DNA of 64,000 nt from Boletus sp. NGJ (Eukaryota > Basidiomycota > Agaricomycetes > Boletales > Boletaceae): positions 124,001 to 188,000 of the forward strand of contig JAGTXK010000027.1 in the NCBI GenBank assembly GCA_019096195.1, read 5' to 3'. A program made the translations under genes and the position numbers. This document shows positions 41,078 to 52,253 of this stretch, piece after piece. The notes under the pieces are model-generated. The model was not told the DNA's origin, ran no database searches, and was given only the letters and a program-made list of their open reading frames with translations. Numbering within the stretch: the stretch's first letter is position 1; each line of letters opens with the position of its first letter.

Positions 41078-42342
41078 ATGTCTGCCGCCAATTCCACAGA
41101 CACGGGATCCGTATCCCCATCGGCGCCATCTCTGAACCTCAATGCCATCATTCATCCCTATCTGAGCTCCCTCATGCTCTCGCACACGTTCCTGTCGCTC
41201 CTGATTCCTCTCTTCATCTCACTCTTTTACTACTCTTCCCCGCAGAGTCGCAGGAAGGTTATCTTCATCCTCAATATGACAGCCATCTCGCTCGCTTTCG
41301 TGGTGGGTGTACTGTGTGATGGGGTAGCCGTGAGTCCCACCCACGCGAGAATATTTAATCAAATGGAGTCACTGATAGATGCACACAGATTCATTCCGTA
41401 TTGGAACCCCTGAATCCGTGGCCTGTCGCGGCGCGTTATTTACCGATAGTCCTTTGGACGCTCATCTCATGATTTCTTACCTAGGTTAACCTTGCTATTG
41501 GATTCATTAGTGTCTGGCAATCTATAATTGTCGACCTCACCTTACTCATTCGCGTCATCTCCGTCTATCCACTTGCGCAGCTTGGTCCGATACGCTTTTC
41601 CCTCCTTGTTGCGATCCCGGTCCTCCTGAAGCTTCTTCGCGTCATCAACCTCATCGTATTTACCAAAGTCTTGGTTGATGCTATGAACGGACCTAACGCT
41701 ATTGTAATGGCGGAAAGCGCGTTCTCTTCGATACCCTACATAAAAATTGAGTGGGCCGCTCAGATGATAGACAACACGTGAGTGCTGATACATCTTATCA
41801 ACCATTCTGAACCGTCTTCACCGTCTGACCTGTAGATACGCATCTGTTACATTCCTTCGGAAATTGCATCTCCATGGGAGTAATCGGATCGCGACTAACT
41901 CCAGCAGAGGTGTTTTTTTTTCCGCTTCGACCTTCAGCCGACTGATCAAACTCGCCTTTTTTTTTTTTGATGTCTAGTGACATTGGCCCAGCGCATACGC
42001 ACCCTCTTCAATATCGCGCTCACAAACTTCGTCGTACCGACCATGTTTTCCATCGCCCAATTTGCCTGCGTCTATCGCGGCGTCGACATGGTGATCCTAG
42101 ACGACATCATGCTCGTGAACACCATGCTTGCCACCTTTGGTGTCGCTTTCGCCACCGTATGGGCAGGCACCACCAATCGACAAGAAGCGCAGGTTCTGAA
42201 CTCGAAACGCAATGACACTGCGATTAGCTTGACGGCTGGATTCAAAGGTGGATCCGGACACCCCGCGAATCGGGCTTCGACTGTGACGATCGCCGGTTCG
42301 GGGTACACGCCGAGCTCTCGCGATGAAAATGCTAGCAAATAA
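41078..42342 (+). CDS. Seven-TM membrane protein of unknown function (better copy of the pair)
   Basis: Exons 41078-41329, 41389-41448, 41485-41777, 41836-41909 and 41978-42342 join in phase to about 347 residues. Seven hydrophobic spans can be counted: LMLSHTFLSLLIPLFISLFY, IFILNMTAISLAFVVGVL, the short ARYLPIVLWTLIS area, LAIGFISVWQSIIVDLTLL, FSLLVAIPVLLKLLRVINLI, FNIALTNFVVPTMFSIAQF and TMLATFGVAFATVWAG. The tail is polar and cytosolic-looking (NRQEAQVLNSKRND). I do not recognise a family. One doubtful point: between 41449 and 41484 the frame holds TGA and TAG, so either a 36-bp intron, very short for this genome, is removed or this copy is also damaged. A decayed paralogue lies at 32206-33395. 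Confidence 0.55.
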
Positions 42343-43320
42343 AGTCGTAGTTGGAGTAGGCAAGCGTGGTCGCGGCCCCATTGGAGATGCGAAGACGGTA
42401 CCTCACATTTATCAATATGTCATATGTTCATCATTCGCCCTCTACGATTTTGGTTGTCAGATCCTTTGTTCGTGCGTGATCAAAAGTCAGTTACTTCAGT
42501 CCAATTTCAATTTTTTTTTGCCTGATATGACGAAATTTATAACTTGAAATATATCATAGGGCTGTGACGATCTGTTGTTTTGGGAGTTATAAGATACTAT
42601 GGTCTCGGATGCACCTAGTGTGCGGATTTCAAACGTACCAACGTACGCAACGGAGGCCTCCGTACTGTCATATATAGAACAGAGGAATGTATATTTTGTG
42701 TTTTTGGTGAAAAATGATCCAGAATTCTGCGTCTGGTATACTAATCGAATAAGTGCGAGTCAAGCTACAGCACATCACAACAAGGCATAGAATCACATAG
42801 ATGATTTCGGACAAACAATTTCCCCAAAAGGGATTATAGGGTTTGTTGTGTTAGATATATATTGAGAAAGATCTGTTGAGGTGACAACACACTAGGAGAG
42901 TTCGGACATGGACCCACCTCGAGATTCTGTGGCTGTAGTTGCCGCCGAGTACTAAATTCCCTGAGAGTCCTCATTTGTTTCGAGATTGTCAAGCTCTAGC
43001 TGAGTCTCAGTGGCATCAAGTTCAAGCATGAGATTTCGAGCTGCTGGTTGAGTAATGGCAAGAGATTGCATATAAGATATTTTGCAAGTCTCGCCAAGTA
43101 TCGAGGTCGTCGTGTGTGACGGGTGCGCTGGCTGATCCCTATCACTTTGCTCTTTGAACACGACGTCAGTTGTTATATACCCCTTTCTAGCGCGTAGACT
43201 TGGACCAAAGGAAAGCATACGGTTTTATGGCATATGCGACTGCATACAAATGTTTTTGGGAGTCGGCGTCGTAAAACATAACAAACTATATGTAAAAACA
43301 GCACAACGTAAACGACCCAC
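42343..43320. other. 1 kb without an assignable gene
   Basis: AT-richer sequence with a few short open frames (42599-42790 plus, 42952-43218 minus). Neither has a domain or splice-consistent extension. The right end holds the 3' end of the uL2 gene. Confidence 0.4.
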
Positions 43321-44320
43321 TTACACCTCCTTGACCTTGACGGTACCACGCAGCAGACCAGTCTGAAAACGAACCCACATATTTAGAATATTCCAAGCTC
43401 GGAGGAGAGTTATAGTGGCTACGTACACGGCGGGCAGCAATGAGACCAGCCTTTTGTCCAGGAACAGCGGAGCGGGCGATAGTAGAGGCTTTACCGATGT
43501 GTTGGTGGTTACCACCACCGTGAGGGTGATCGACGGGGTTCATGGCAACACCACGAGTACGAGGCCAGCTGAAAAGGGGAGAGGCAGATCAACACCATTG
43601 AGGCACTCGCCACACCTACAACCTCTCTCGTACCTGTTGCGCTTAGCCTTGTATTTGTGGTACGCACGACCAGCCTTGAGCAAAGGCTTGTCGATACGTC
43701 CACCGCCGGCAACAATCCCTACCGTCGCACGCGAGCTCGCAGAGATGGTCTTCTTTGCACCGCTGGGGAGACGAACCCGGGTCTTGTGGTCCTCGGTGGA
43801 GTGACCGATGATGGTGGCGTAGTTGCCAGATGTACGTGCAAGCGCACCACGGTCACCGACTTTCTCTTCGACGTTGCAGATGATGGTTCCTTCGGGGCAT
43901 TGGCCCACAGGGAGCACGTTACCAACGGTGAGAGCGGCCTTCTTGCCACAGTAAACGAAGGCGCCGGTGTGAAGACCCTCAGTCGCGATAAAGGTTTCCT
44001 TACGAAGCTTGTAGCGATAAGGATCACGGAAGACGACACGTGCAAGTGGTGCCCCGCTAATCCAGCTGCATGAGTGGCAGATCATCGATGGCAAATGTGA
44101 GCTTACCGGCCAGAATCGTGAATGATTTCCTTGACGATACCACGGATGTATCCGTTGCGCTCTGCATAGTCGAGAGTACGGAATTTGGCTGGTGCCTTGT
44201 TGTGGTGAGTGTGCGCCCGGAACTAAAGAGGGAAGGAGGTTGAGTGGTGGGCGATGCCTGTGACGGAGTACGACGTACGATAGTGTGCGAGCGCCTCTGT
44301 GCCCTAATAACCCGACCCAT
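43321..44320 (-). CDS. RPL2: Cytosolic large-subunit ribosomal protein uL2
   Basis: Core protein of the 60S subunit near the peptidyl transferase centre. Minus-strand exons 44279-44320, 44107-44222, 43634-44056, 43427-43568 and 43321-43362 join to 254 residues, the exact size of eukaryotic uL2. The start [14 protein letters not shown] is followed by [58 protein letters not shown] with the conserved functional His, and [15 protein letters not shown] at the end. A likely 5'UTR intron and a TTAGGG-type box lie upstream; ISA2 is divergent. Confidence 0.97.
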
Positions 44321-44327
44321 CGTTAAT

Positions 44328-44505
44328 CTGCAACGACGTCAGCTGCTTGTTTGGAGAATGGGTGGTAGAGAGAGAGGAAAAAGGTATCCAGACAGAGACC
44401 AAGTAATCCAGCACATGGAAAGACCGATTTCGAACCCGATTTCCCGTGAATGTATGTCCCGCACGTCCTCGAAAGATGCAACGACGCGAACTCGGGGATA
44501 CTCAC
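44328..44505 (-). other. Probable 5'UTR intron of the uL2 gene
   Basis: On the minus strand a strong donor (GTGAGTATCC at 44505) and an acceptor (TTGCAG ending at 44328) bracket 178 bp, with the acceptor 7 nt ahead of the uL2 ATG. Leader introns of this kind are common in ribosomal protein genes. Evidence is motif and position only. Confidence 0.45.
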
Positions 44506-44599
44506 ATTCTTTGTGTTGGAGGTACCGTTGCTGGCGTCGAGCTTCGCTCATCCTGCCTGGAGCCAGAGAGTTCAGTCGGAGATTAGAATAGACGTCGAA

Positions 44600-44614
44600 T
44601 AGGGTTAGGGTTAG
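44600..44614. promoter_or_regulatory. TTAGGG-type box (telobox) between uL2 and ISA2
   Basis: Plus strand reads TAGGGTTAGGGTTAG, two and a half copies of the telomere-type hexamer, in the 295-bp space between the divergent uL2 and ISA2 genes. In several fungi Tbf1-like factors bind such boxes upstream of ribosomal protein genes. A role here is inference from motif and place. Confidence 0.5.
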
Positions 44615-44615
44615 T

Positions 44616-45352
44616 ATGACTGTAGCCATCACTGGCACGTCCGCGATAGAAAGAATGAACGGCCTCGCTGTCCTGCGACGCTCCCGCACCTGGAGACAAA
44701 CAACCTACGCCTACTCTCATACGTCCAGCTTGGCCCAAGTACAGAGATTCGCCGCCAGACCTGGCCTTGCACATGCACGCTTCTTGTCGACTCTCCAAAC
44801 ACTGGCATCCGACATACCGACAGCCCGCAGTGTCCTCCTCACATCCCCAGCGCACGCTGATTTAGACGCACAGGAAATCGACGCCGAGCTCATCCCTCCA
44901 GACCACATCCGCATTCTCCTCACAACCCGCGCCGCCGAGGCACGTACGACCCCTCCAGAAACGACCCGACACTGACCACCCTACAGCAACTCCAGCGCAT
45001 TGCGACCCGCCAAGCCAACCCTAACATTGCCTTGCACATCTCTGTCGAGTCGGGCGGATGTCACGGCTATCAATACAAACTCCAACTTGCCACCACACGC
45101 GCGCCGGAAGACTAGTGCGTCTCCTCCTACATCTCTGCCTGTTCCCGCTTACCCTCCCTCTTCCTTAGTCATCTCACCCATCCCGACGTCCGTCCCTCGA
45201 ACATCTACGTCGACGCTATAACCCTCCCCATGATTAACGGTGCGACGATCGATTATGCAACCGAGCTCATCGGGAGCTCATTCCGCGTCACCGGAAACCC
45301 GCAGGCCAAAGGTGGTTGCGGTTGCGGTGTCAGCTGGGAGCTGAAGGAATAA
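44616..45352 (+). CDS. ISA2: Mitochondrial iron-sulfur assembly protein Isa2
   Basis: A-type carrier that helps make 4Fe-4S clusters for mitochondrial enzymes such as aconitase. Exons 44616-44939, 44987-45114 and 45169-45352 give 211 residues, or 198 from the ATG at 44655. The later start is favoured by the position of the telobox, which would otherwise touch the first ATG. The N-terminus is a presequence (LRRSRTWRQTTYAYSHTSSL). The domain contains ILLTTRAAEQLQRIA, HISVESGGCHGYQYKL and, at the end, GGCGCGVSWELKE, with the three cluster-binding cysteines present. The first intron begins with GC (GAG/GCACGT); the nearby GT would break the frame and the conserved RAAEQL. Confidence 0.93.
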
Positions 45353-46310
45353 ATACCCATCCACATGTCTCACAGGGCAGGACGCACATGTGGCAGGTAC
45401 AGTTCTGCAATCGTTCTCCCTTCTCTTATTTAGCTTTCTAGCGACAGCTCCGTCGGTCCAGCCCATACTGTGTAGCCTAGCATCGCCAAAAGCCGATTTC
45501 GACACACATAGTCATCCACCGTACCGACGTCGGGTAGTATTCTTGAACGTCTTGCTTCACCACATCTGTTCTGAGAGGTGGTCATGATCTCGAGAACAGG
45601 AGCAGATTCAGCCTCGTCAGCCATATAGTACCAATCTTCCGTTTCCGCGACTACTTTGGCTGAAGATTGATCCACGGAGATTGCCGACACTGTCTCCACC
45701 ATTGCAGCACAACCTGAATCTTCCTCCGCCTCCATTTTGACCCATTGATTGTTCTGTAGAACAGAGTTAGGCAAGTGGTGAGGACCCGAGTCAGTGATGG
45801 TTCCTCTCGTTCCGGGACCATCAACACTTCCGTTTACCGCAAGAGTATCTTCATGCTGATTCGGAACTGAGCATGGCAGCCGATTGCGACGTGACGCACC
45901 ACTGGCCGCTCAGTGGCAATGAAGTTCTCTCCGCCACTCGGATCCGTTGAGGGCTATTAATTCTGGGTCGGGTACTGTGTATGTACGTGCACAATACAAT
46001 GTAGGTTTTGGGCTATTACTTTTGCTACGAGCACGAAATGGCTATCCGATGGTTACGATGATGGACTGGTCACCATGGGACTGCGTTCGCCGGCGCCCGT
46101 GCAACCTCTGCAACAATTAAACATGCGCCCACTACGGCGCAGTACGTGCCAAGTATACGACCCCTGCCATTCTCATGGTTAGTCTACGTAAGTGGGCAGT
46201 GTTCGCCGGCGCAGCCTATAAGTACGATTACTGATGGTGGCTAGTCTCGACTAAATCTCAACTCTCCACGTCAACCTCAGTAGCTGTGACACCAACAGAG
46301 AAGCTCGAGC
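45353..46310. other. 0.96 kb, promoter of the first P450 and no clear gene
   Basis: A 114-codon open frame on the minus strand (45430-45774) is acidic and starts with ATG, but shows no domain and no second exon; I leave it uncalled. A TATA-like box at 46217-46222 lies 88 bp ahead of the P450 ATG. Confidence 0.4.
46217..46222 (+). promoter_or_regulatory. TATA-like box of P450 gene 1
   Basis: TATAAG about 88 bp upstream of the ATG at 46311; the second P450 gene has TATAAAA at similar spacing. Confidence 0.4.
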
Positions 46311-48683
46311 ATGTTCCCGATTGCAGAGTTGTTGCTCTTTGCAGTTTCCTCGGCGATTGCCTTTTTACTCTGGAAAGCCCTTCAGCTCGTATGGCCCGGG
46401 TATAATTCTCCCCTACGCCATTTACGGGGACCGAAAGGAACAAGCTTGATTCTTGGAAACTTGGGTGAAATCGTGAATAATGTATGTCATTACCATCCCA
46501 CGCGTGTCCCTTTAAGACGTTTTATACCCAATTTCGTTCTTCAGGAGACCAGTGTGCCATTTGAAAAATGGGTAAAGGAGTATGGCGGCACGCTGAGATT
46601 CAAGGGGTTCTTGAACGTTTGTTTCTATCACAGACGGTAAACCAGTTTATTGACCTCAGCACGCTTGATACCTAGAATAACCAACTGTTCACTGTGGACA
46701 CACGTGCCGTCAATCACGTCCTTACCCACAGCAACGATTACCAGAAGCCGCCCGACGCCAGACGCGGTTTGGCACTGATTTTTGGAGAAGGTGAGGCGAC
46801 CATCATCATGTCGTTTCGACTGATGCATATTGACTACCAACATGGCAGGATTACTCGTCGTGGAAGGCACGCAACATCGTCAGCAGGTTTGCCTCGCTTT
46901 TTTCAATGACAACGACGACTGAATCCTCTGTGAACAGAGACGTATAATGGTAGTTGAAGCTTCTAGAAAGTGCACCACAAGCTTGATTTAAAATAACATC
47001 TAGAACCCTGCATTCGGCCCAGCCCAAATTCGAGCGCTGACAGAGACTTTCTTCGCAAAAGCTGACCGCGTACGTCATTATTCTTTTGATCACCCATCTA
47101 CTAACCGAAATCAGCTTCGTGATTTATGGTGTGATGAGATCGCCAGGGATCCTACCGCAACGATCACTGGCACACGCATCGATATCGTACCCTGGTCAAC
47201 CAGGGTGACGCTTGACATCATCGGTCTCGCTGGTATGCTTGCTCTCAAGCTGCAAACGAACATCACTGACGACGAACAGGATTCAACTACAACTTCGACG
47301 CGCTCGAGACAAGTGGGCAACCAAACGAGCTGAGCGAAGCATTTTCGACCATATTCACAGCGAGTCAGAACATCACTGTACTCAAGGTTTTGCAGAATTT
47401 GATACCGATCCTGCATCTCATCGTGGGTGCCATTCCTATTCTCATGGAGTCGACAAGTTCATAGATCTCATGTATATTCCAGCCTAGTGCCGCTTCCCGT
47501 AGAATACAAGCTGCCCAGCGTACGATGGCACAAATCGGTAAAGAACTCTTAACGAAAGCGAAAGCAGCCGCGTTGGCCAGTGCGACGGAAAAGGGAGAGA
47601 TCGAAAAGAACACTTTGCACGGCCGGGATTTGTTGTCACTGTTAGTGAAGGCGAACATAGCCACCGACACGCCCGAGAGTCAGAAGCTGTCTGATAAGGA
47701 TGTCATAGCACGTGCGTTCCACCTAATGGTCTTCAACTTGACGTGCAACCTACTGACACGTTATGTTTTCCAGAGGTACCTACATTTTTGGTTGCAGGTC
47801 ATGAAACTACGAGGTAAGGCGTTCCGCATTATTATTATGTGTGGGCTTAAGGAAGAGTGCATTAGTGCCGCGGTCACCTGGGCACTGTATGCTATGACTC
47901 AAGCATCCGAAGTTCAAACGAAACTTCGCGATGAGCTCCTGTCTGTTGATACTGACACTCCATCGATGGACGAACTCATGGCACTTCCTTACCTCGACGC
48001 GGTCGTGAGAGAGACCCTTCGTGTGCACCCACCCGTTCCAAACACCTCACGGATCGCAATGAAGGACGACGTGTTGCCTGTCGAGAAGTCTTACACGGAT
48101 AGATACGGTGTCGTCCGTAACACAATCATGTTCGTCGTCCACTCCCCTTCCTAGCGAGTGATACACATGATAACTTATCACGACGAACAGGATTGCCAAG
48201 GGTGACCCGATCTTGATACCAATCCTGGCGATGAACCGGTCTGAAGAGCTATGGGGACCTGATTCTCATGATTTCAAGTACGTCATCAATATTTGACTTC
48301 CATCCGGGGGGCCATAACGGATGCGCCGTATTACTATTAGACCGGAACGGTGGAACAACGTACCCGAGGCCGTTTCCCAGATCCCAGGTATTTGGGGTCA
48401 CTTGTTAACCTTCATTGGCGGACCGAGAGCGTGTATCGGCCATCGGTTCTCGCTCGTGGAGTAAGTCGCATCTTCCTACAATGTTGAGACTATCGTTGTT
48501 GACCGAAAAACCAGGACCAAAGTGATCTTGTTTTCCCTCGTCCGCGCTTTCGAGTTCGAGCTTGCCGTGCCCGCGAGCGAAGTCGGTAGCAGGACGGCCA
48601 TTGTACAACGTCCTGTTCTGCGGAGTGATCCCACACACCAGCCTCAACTCCAGCTACTGGTCAAACCGTATCAGAGAACATGA
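46311..48683 (+). CDS. Cytochrome P450 monooxygenase, copy 1 of a tandem pair
   Basis: Membrane-anchored heme monooxygenase, likely of secondary or xenobiotic metabolism. Exon 1 is 46311-46481 and exon 2 46545-46616; at least eight more follow. An N-terminal anchor ([18 protein letters not shown]) leads to [11 protein letters not shown]. The I-helix is VAGHETT, the K-helix ETLR, the PERW motif is present, and the heme loop [13 protein letters not shown] contains the ligand Cys and conserved Arg. The intron in the middle uses a normal GT donor where copy 2 has GC. All exons I could trace are open. The length, a little over 500 residues, is normal. The copy at 49275-51646 is closely related, so a local duplication made the pair. 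I do not assign a CYP family or a substrate. Confidence 0.9.
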
Positions 48684-49274
48684 GAATCAGAGGTTGATGG
48701 TACCTCATCGCACTTCCCGCGGAAGGGGGAGCGTGATATAACACTTGGCTATTTATTTCAAACATACTCGCGCGCAGGGCAAGGAATTTGTATATTTTGA
48801 GGAAGCAAGACTGGAACTGTCGATAACCAAATACAACTAAGTCGAGATGTCGAGTATAATGCAAAGTTCCATATTACTACAGACAATAAGCTATAGAGGA
48901 CACTTTCATTTTGCGCATTTCTACCAATCCATCCGTCTCTCACTGGCCGTCTACTGGCACCGCGCCACCGAAATCTAGCTGGACTCAGTCTTGGGAACTT
49001 TGGTAATACTTATGCATTACAGAGCGCTTCCAGTGACGGATGCACTCCAAGTCCGAGGTGGCAGAACCTGATTGATCCGTGATCCTTCAAATCAGCGCTA
49101 CATGAATGAGAAAGGTGAGTTGGCACTGGCGCAGTAACAGCCTCTCGGGCACTTAAATTTACAATTTTCAACGGGTAGCTTTTGCTTGCCGGTGCAGCAA
49201 TCGTATAAAACCAACCTGTATACCCGCATCCTCCCACTCTATTTCTGACTGCGATCCCAACTCCGGCAACGAGT
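48684..49274. other. Intergenic between the two P450 genes
   Basis: About 590 bp with no gene. TATAAAA at 49204-49210 is the probable core promoter of P450 copy 2, 64 bp ahead of its ATG. Confidence 0.55.
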
Positions 49275-51646
49275 ATGTTCCCACTCGCAAGGTTCTTGCT
49301 TGCGTGTGATTGCCTCGGTGGCTTGCTTTGCTTTCTGGAAGCTCTTCCAGTTTGTGTATCATCAACTCACATCTCCTTTACGCCATCTACGTGGTCCAAA
49401 ATCCTCGAGTTTTATATATGGAAATATAGGGGACATAAGGACCGCTGTGAGTGGTTCCTTCTTTGGCTTTTCCATGCGACTCGATTCATGGGCCACTCAT
49501 CCTCTAGGAGCGATCCAAGCTCCATGAACAGTGGATGAGGGAATATGGGACCACGATGACATATAAGGGTTTCTTCAATGTACGCGCCGTTCGTTCTGCA
49601 GCGGGTGTGGCGCTTAACACAAGTAACATCTAGAGACAACAATTGTTCACTCTGGATACCCGTGCGGTCAACCATGTTCTTATCCACAGTAATGACTATC
49701 AGAAACAATCTATGACCAGATACATCTTGGCCCAGATTTTCGGGGAAGGCAAGCACAATCGTCGTGGCATATCCACATGCACAACTCAATCAATGGCGTG
49801 TAGGCCTGCTTGTTGTAGAGGGTGCCCAGCACCGCCAGCAGGTCAGAATCCATCTCTTCTTTTACCACACACGCTCAATTCCAGGATTGGTAGCGACGTA
49901 TCATGGTAGATTAGACCCTTCAGAGAGTCGAGAACGATTTAAAAAAATATAGAACCCTGCATTTGGTCCAGGACAAATTCGTGCTCTCACCGACATTTTC
50001 TTCGCGAAAGCTGTCATGGTACGTGCCTTGATCATGTCTTCCGGATCATCTTCCAGCTCCAACTCGTGGTTGACACAGCTTCGTGATTTGTGGTCGTCCG
50101 ATATCGCCAAGGACTCCGCCGCAACTACCACCGGTACTCGCATCGACGTCATACCGTGGTTGAACCGAATGACCCTTGACGTCATTGGGTTAGCGGGTAA
50201 GCTCGACGCTGCTTGAGGAGGGAGACCACTGACCATGCTGGTGTAGGATTTAACTACGACTTTGAGGCACTCAACGCGGATGGGAAGCCGAACGAGCTGA
50301 ATGAGGCGTTCTCAACCATGTTCTCTGCAAGTCAGACATTGAGCATACTCCCTGTCTTACAGGCGTGGATACCGCCTCTACGTCTCATCGTGAGTACCAG
50401 AGGAACCGTTCCGGATGCCTTGCACTTACAACCGCGACACATTTGACAGCCCACCAAGCGCTTGCGTAGAGTGCAGGCTGCACGACGTACGATGAGACGG
50501 ATAGGTCAAGAGCTACTCAGGAATGCCAAAGCGGCCGCCCTGGGTAGTGCAACCGAAAAGGGTGAGATCGAAAAGAATACCTTGCACGGACGAGATTTGT
50601 TGTCGCTGTTGGTGAAGGCAAACATGGCCACAGACATTCCAGAGAGCCAAAGACTGTCCGATGACGATGTTTTGGCTCGTGCGTCGTTAAACAGATTCAA
50701 GATTTGCCCAGAAACCAACATGATATTTTTGACAGAAGTCCCGACGTTTTTGGTCGCAGGGCATGAAACCACAAGGTAAGGTACCACAGATGGCCGAACA
50801 TATCCAGCTGAAAGGAACTGTCCAACAGCACTGCAGTCACCTGGGCACTCTATGCGATGACCCAAGCACCCGAGGTCCAAACGAAACTCCGTGAAGAACT
50901 CCTCTCTGTCGATACCGACACACCTTCAATGGATGATCTCATGGCACTTCCCTATCTCGATGCTGTCTTGAGAGAAACCCTCCGTGTGTACCCCCCAGTT
51001 CCAATTACCACCCGGATCGCGACGAAGGATGATGTCCTGCCTGTTGAGAAGCCGTTCACCGACAAATACGGCGTCGTCCACGATGCGATCAGGTAGCGCC
51101 GTGTCACATTGATTGGGCATATATATCCTCACCTGCGTTGAAAAAGGGTCAGCAAAGGCGACGTGATCTCAATCCAAATTGTGGCGATGAACCACTCCAA
51201 AGAGTTGTGGGGAGCTGACGCGCACGAGTTCAAGTGCGTTGCCACGACCCTCCGTATGACTGAAACAACTCACTGATGCATTGTCTGCCGCAGGCCAGAA
51301 CGATGGACACATATCCCCGAGGGTGTATCCCACGTTCCAGGCGTCTGGGGTCATCAGCTCACCTTCCTCGGCGGGCCGAGGGGATGCATCGGTTATCGGT
51401 TCTCTCTTGTAGAGTGAGTACGACTCCCGTGCCTTTCGTCGCGTCCAGCACTGTGACCAACTATGCAAAATAAACAGGACAAAGGCGATCTTGTTCACCC
51501 TCGTGCGCGCTTTCGAGTTTATACTTGCCGTACCCGCCAGCGAGATCGGAAGCAAAACAGCTATTGTACAGCGCCCTGTTCTTCGGAGTGACCCCAAGAG
51601 CAAAGCACAACTACCTCTGTTGATCCGGTCATACCAGAAAGAATGA
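49275..51646 (+). CDS. Cytochrome P450, copy 2, with a frame break in the N-terminal anchor
   Basis: Closely related to copy 1 and complete at the 3' end. Motifs: [30 protein letters not shown], and the heme loop [13 protein letters not shown]. The first ATG (49275) aligns with that of copy 1, but 61 rather than 60 nt separate it from the shared TGG codon, so the anchor ([18 protein letters not shown]) lies in another frame. No in-frame ATG exists upstream. One inserted base near 49290-49300 explains this, as mutation or sequencing error. The intron at 49749-49803 starts with GCAAGC where copy 1 has GT; with it the frame reads [16 protein letters not shown]. Downstream exons are open. If the frame break is real, the gene probably gives no membrane-bound enzyme. 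Confidence 0.85.
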
Positions 51647-52253
51647 GAAATCTACAGTCACCGGCGTTGGCCTCGTCAATGCACTTCACACGAAATGTTA
51701 CTGTAGAAAGGTGACTCTATTACTTAACACGGTTGGATATGACATGCACAATTATCTATTTTCTCGAATAACTCCACGACACAGATACTTAAATTCGGCA
51801 TTGTTGCCAGTAGTGCTCTAGACTCTAATCTACAAGCTTGTCACAAGACTTTAAATAAAATATGAAGAAACGAATATCTCAGCATGGAATCAAGGGAGGT
51901 CGGAAAAGACGTGAAGTACAAAACAATCCTAGACGAAGAGCTGAAGGAAAAGGTACAACTGTCCATTTAAGTACTCCCTCGTTATTTTCTGAGCTGTTGC
52001 ACTCAGTTTTTCACATTTCAAATGGCGCGCACATATATAAATTCAGTGTCCTCTGTGTATTCCCGTTGAATCCCCTACAGGTGAACTCGCATGTTGTGTC
52101 CGTTGTGCAGGTGATGGATGTACAACCATTGATAGTCTAAGAGAATGCATCTATCATTCGCACTAATGCTGGAACGCTGCAGAATAAAGCAGACCACACG
52201 ATGAGTCGCCTCGCACACTTTACATCCCAAACGGGACGACGTCACTGGTCGTC
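51647..52253. other. Intergenic, convergent P450 2 and DUF3684 genes
   Basis: About 600 bp of 3' flanks. A 92-codon open frame (51862-52140) has no protein-like features. No other feature seen. Confidence 0.45.

Noticed and set aside
44600-44614. Interstitial telomere
   Set aside because: Only two and a half repeats, placed between two divergent housekeeping genes; a regulatory box is the simpler reading.
45430-45774. 114-codon acidic minus-strand frame before P450 copy 1
   Set aside because: Starts with ATG but has no domain, no splice-consistent extension and no clear promoter.
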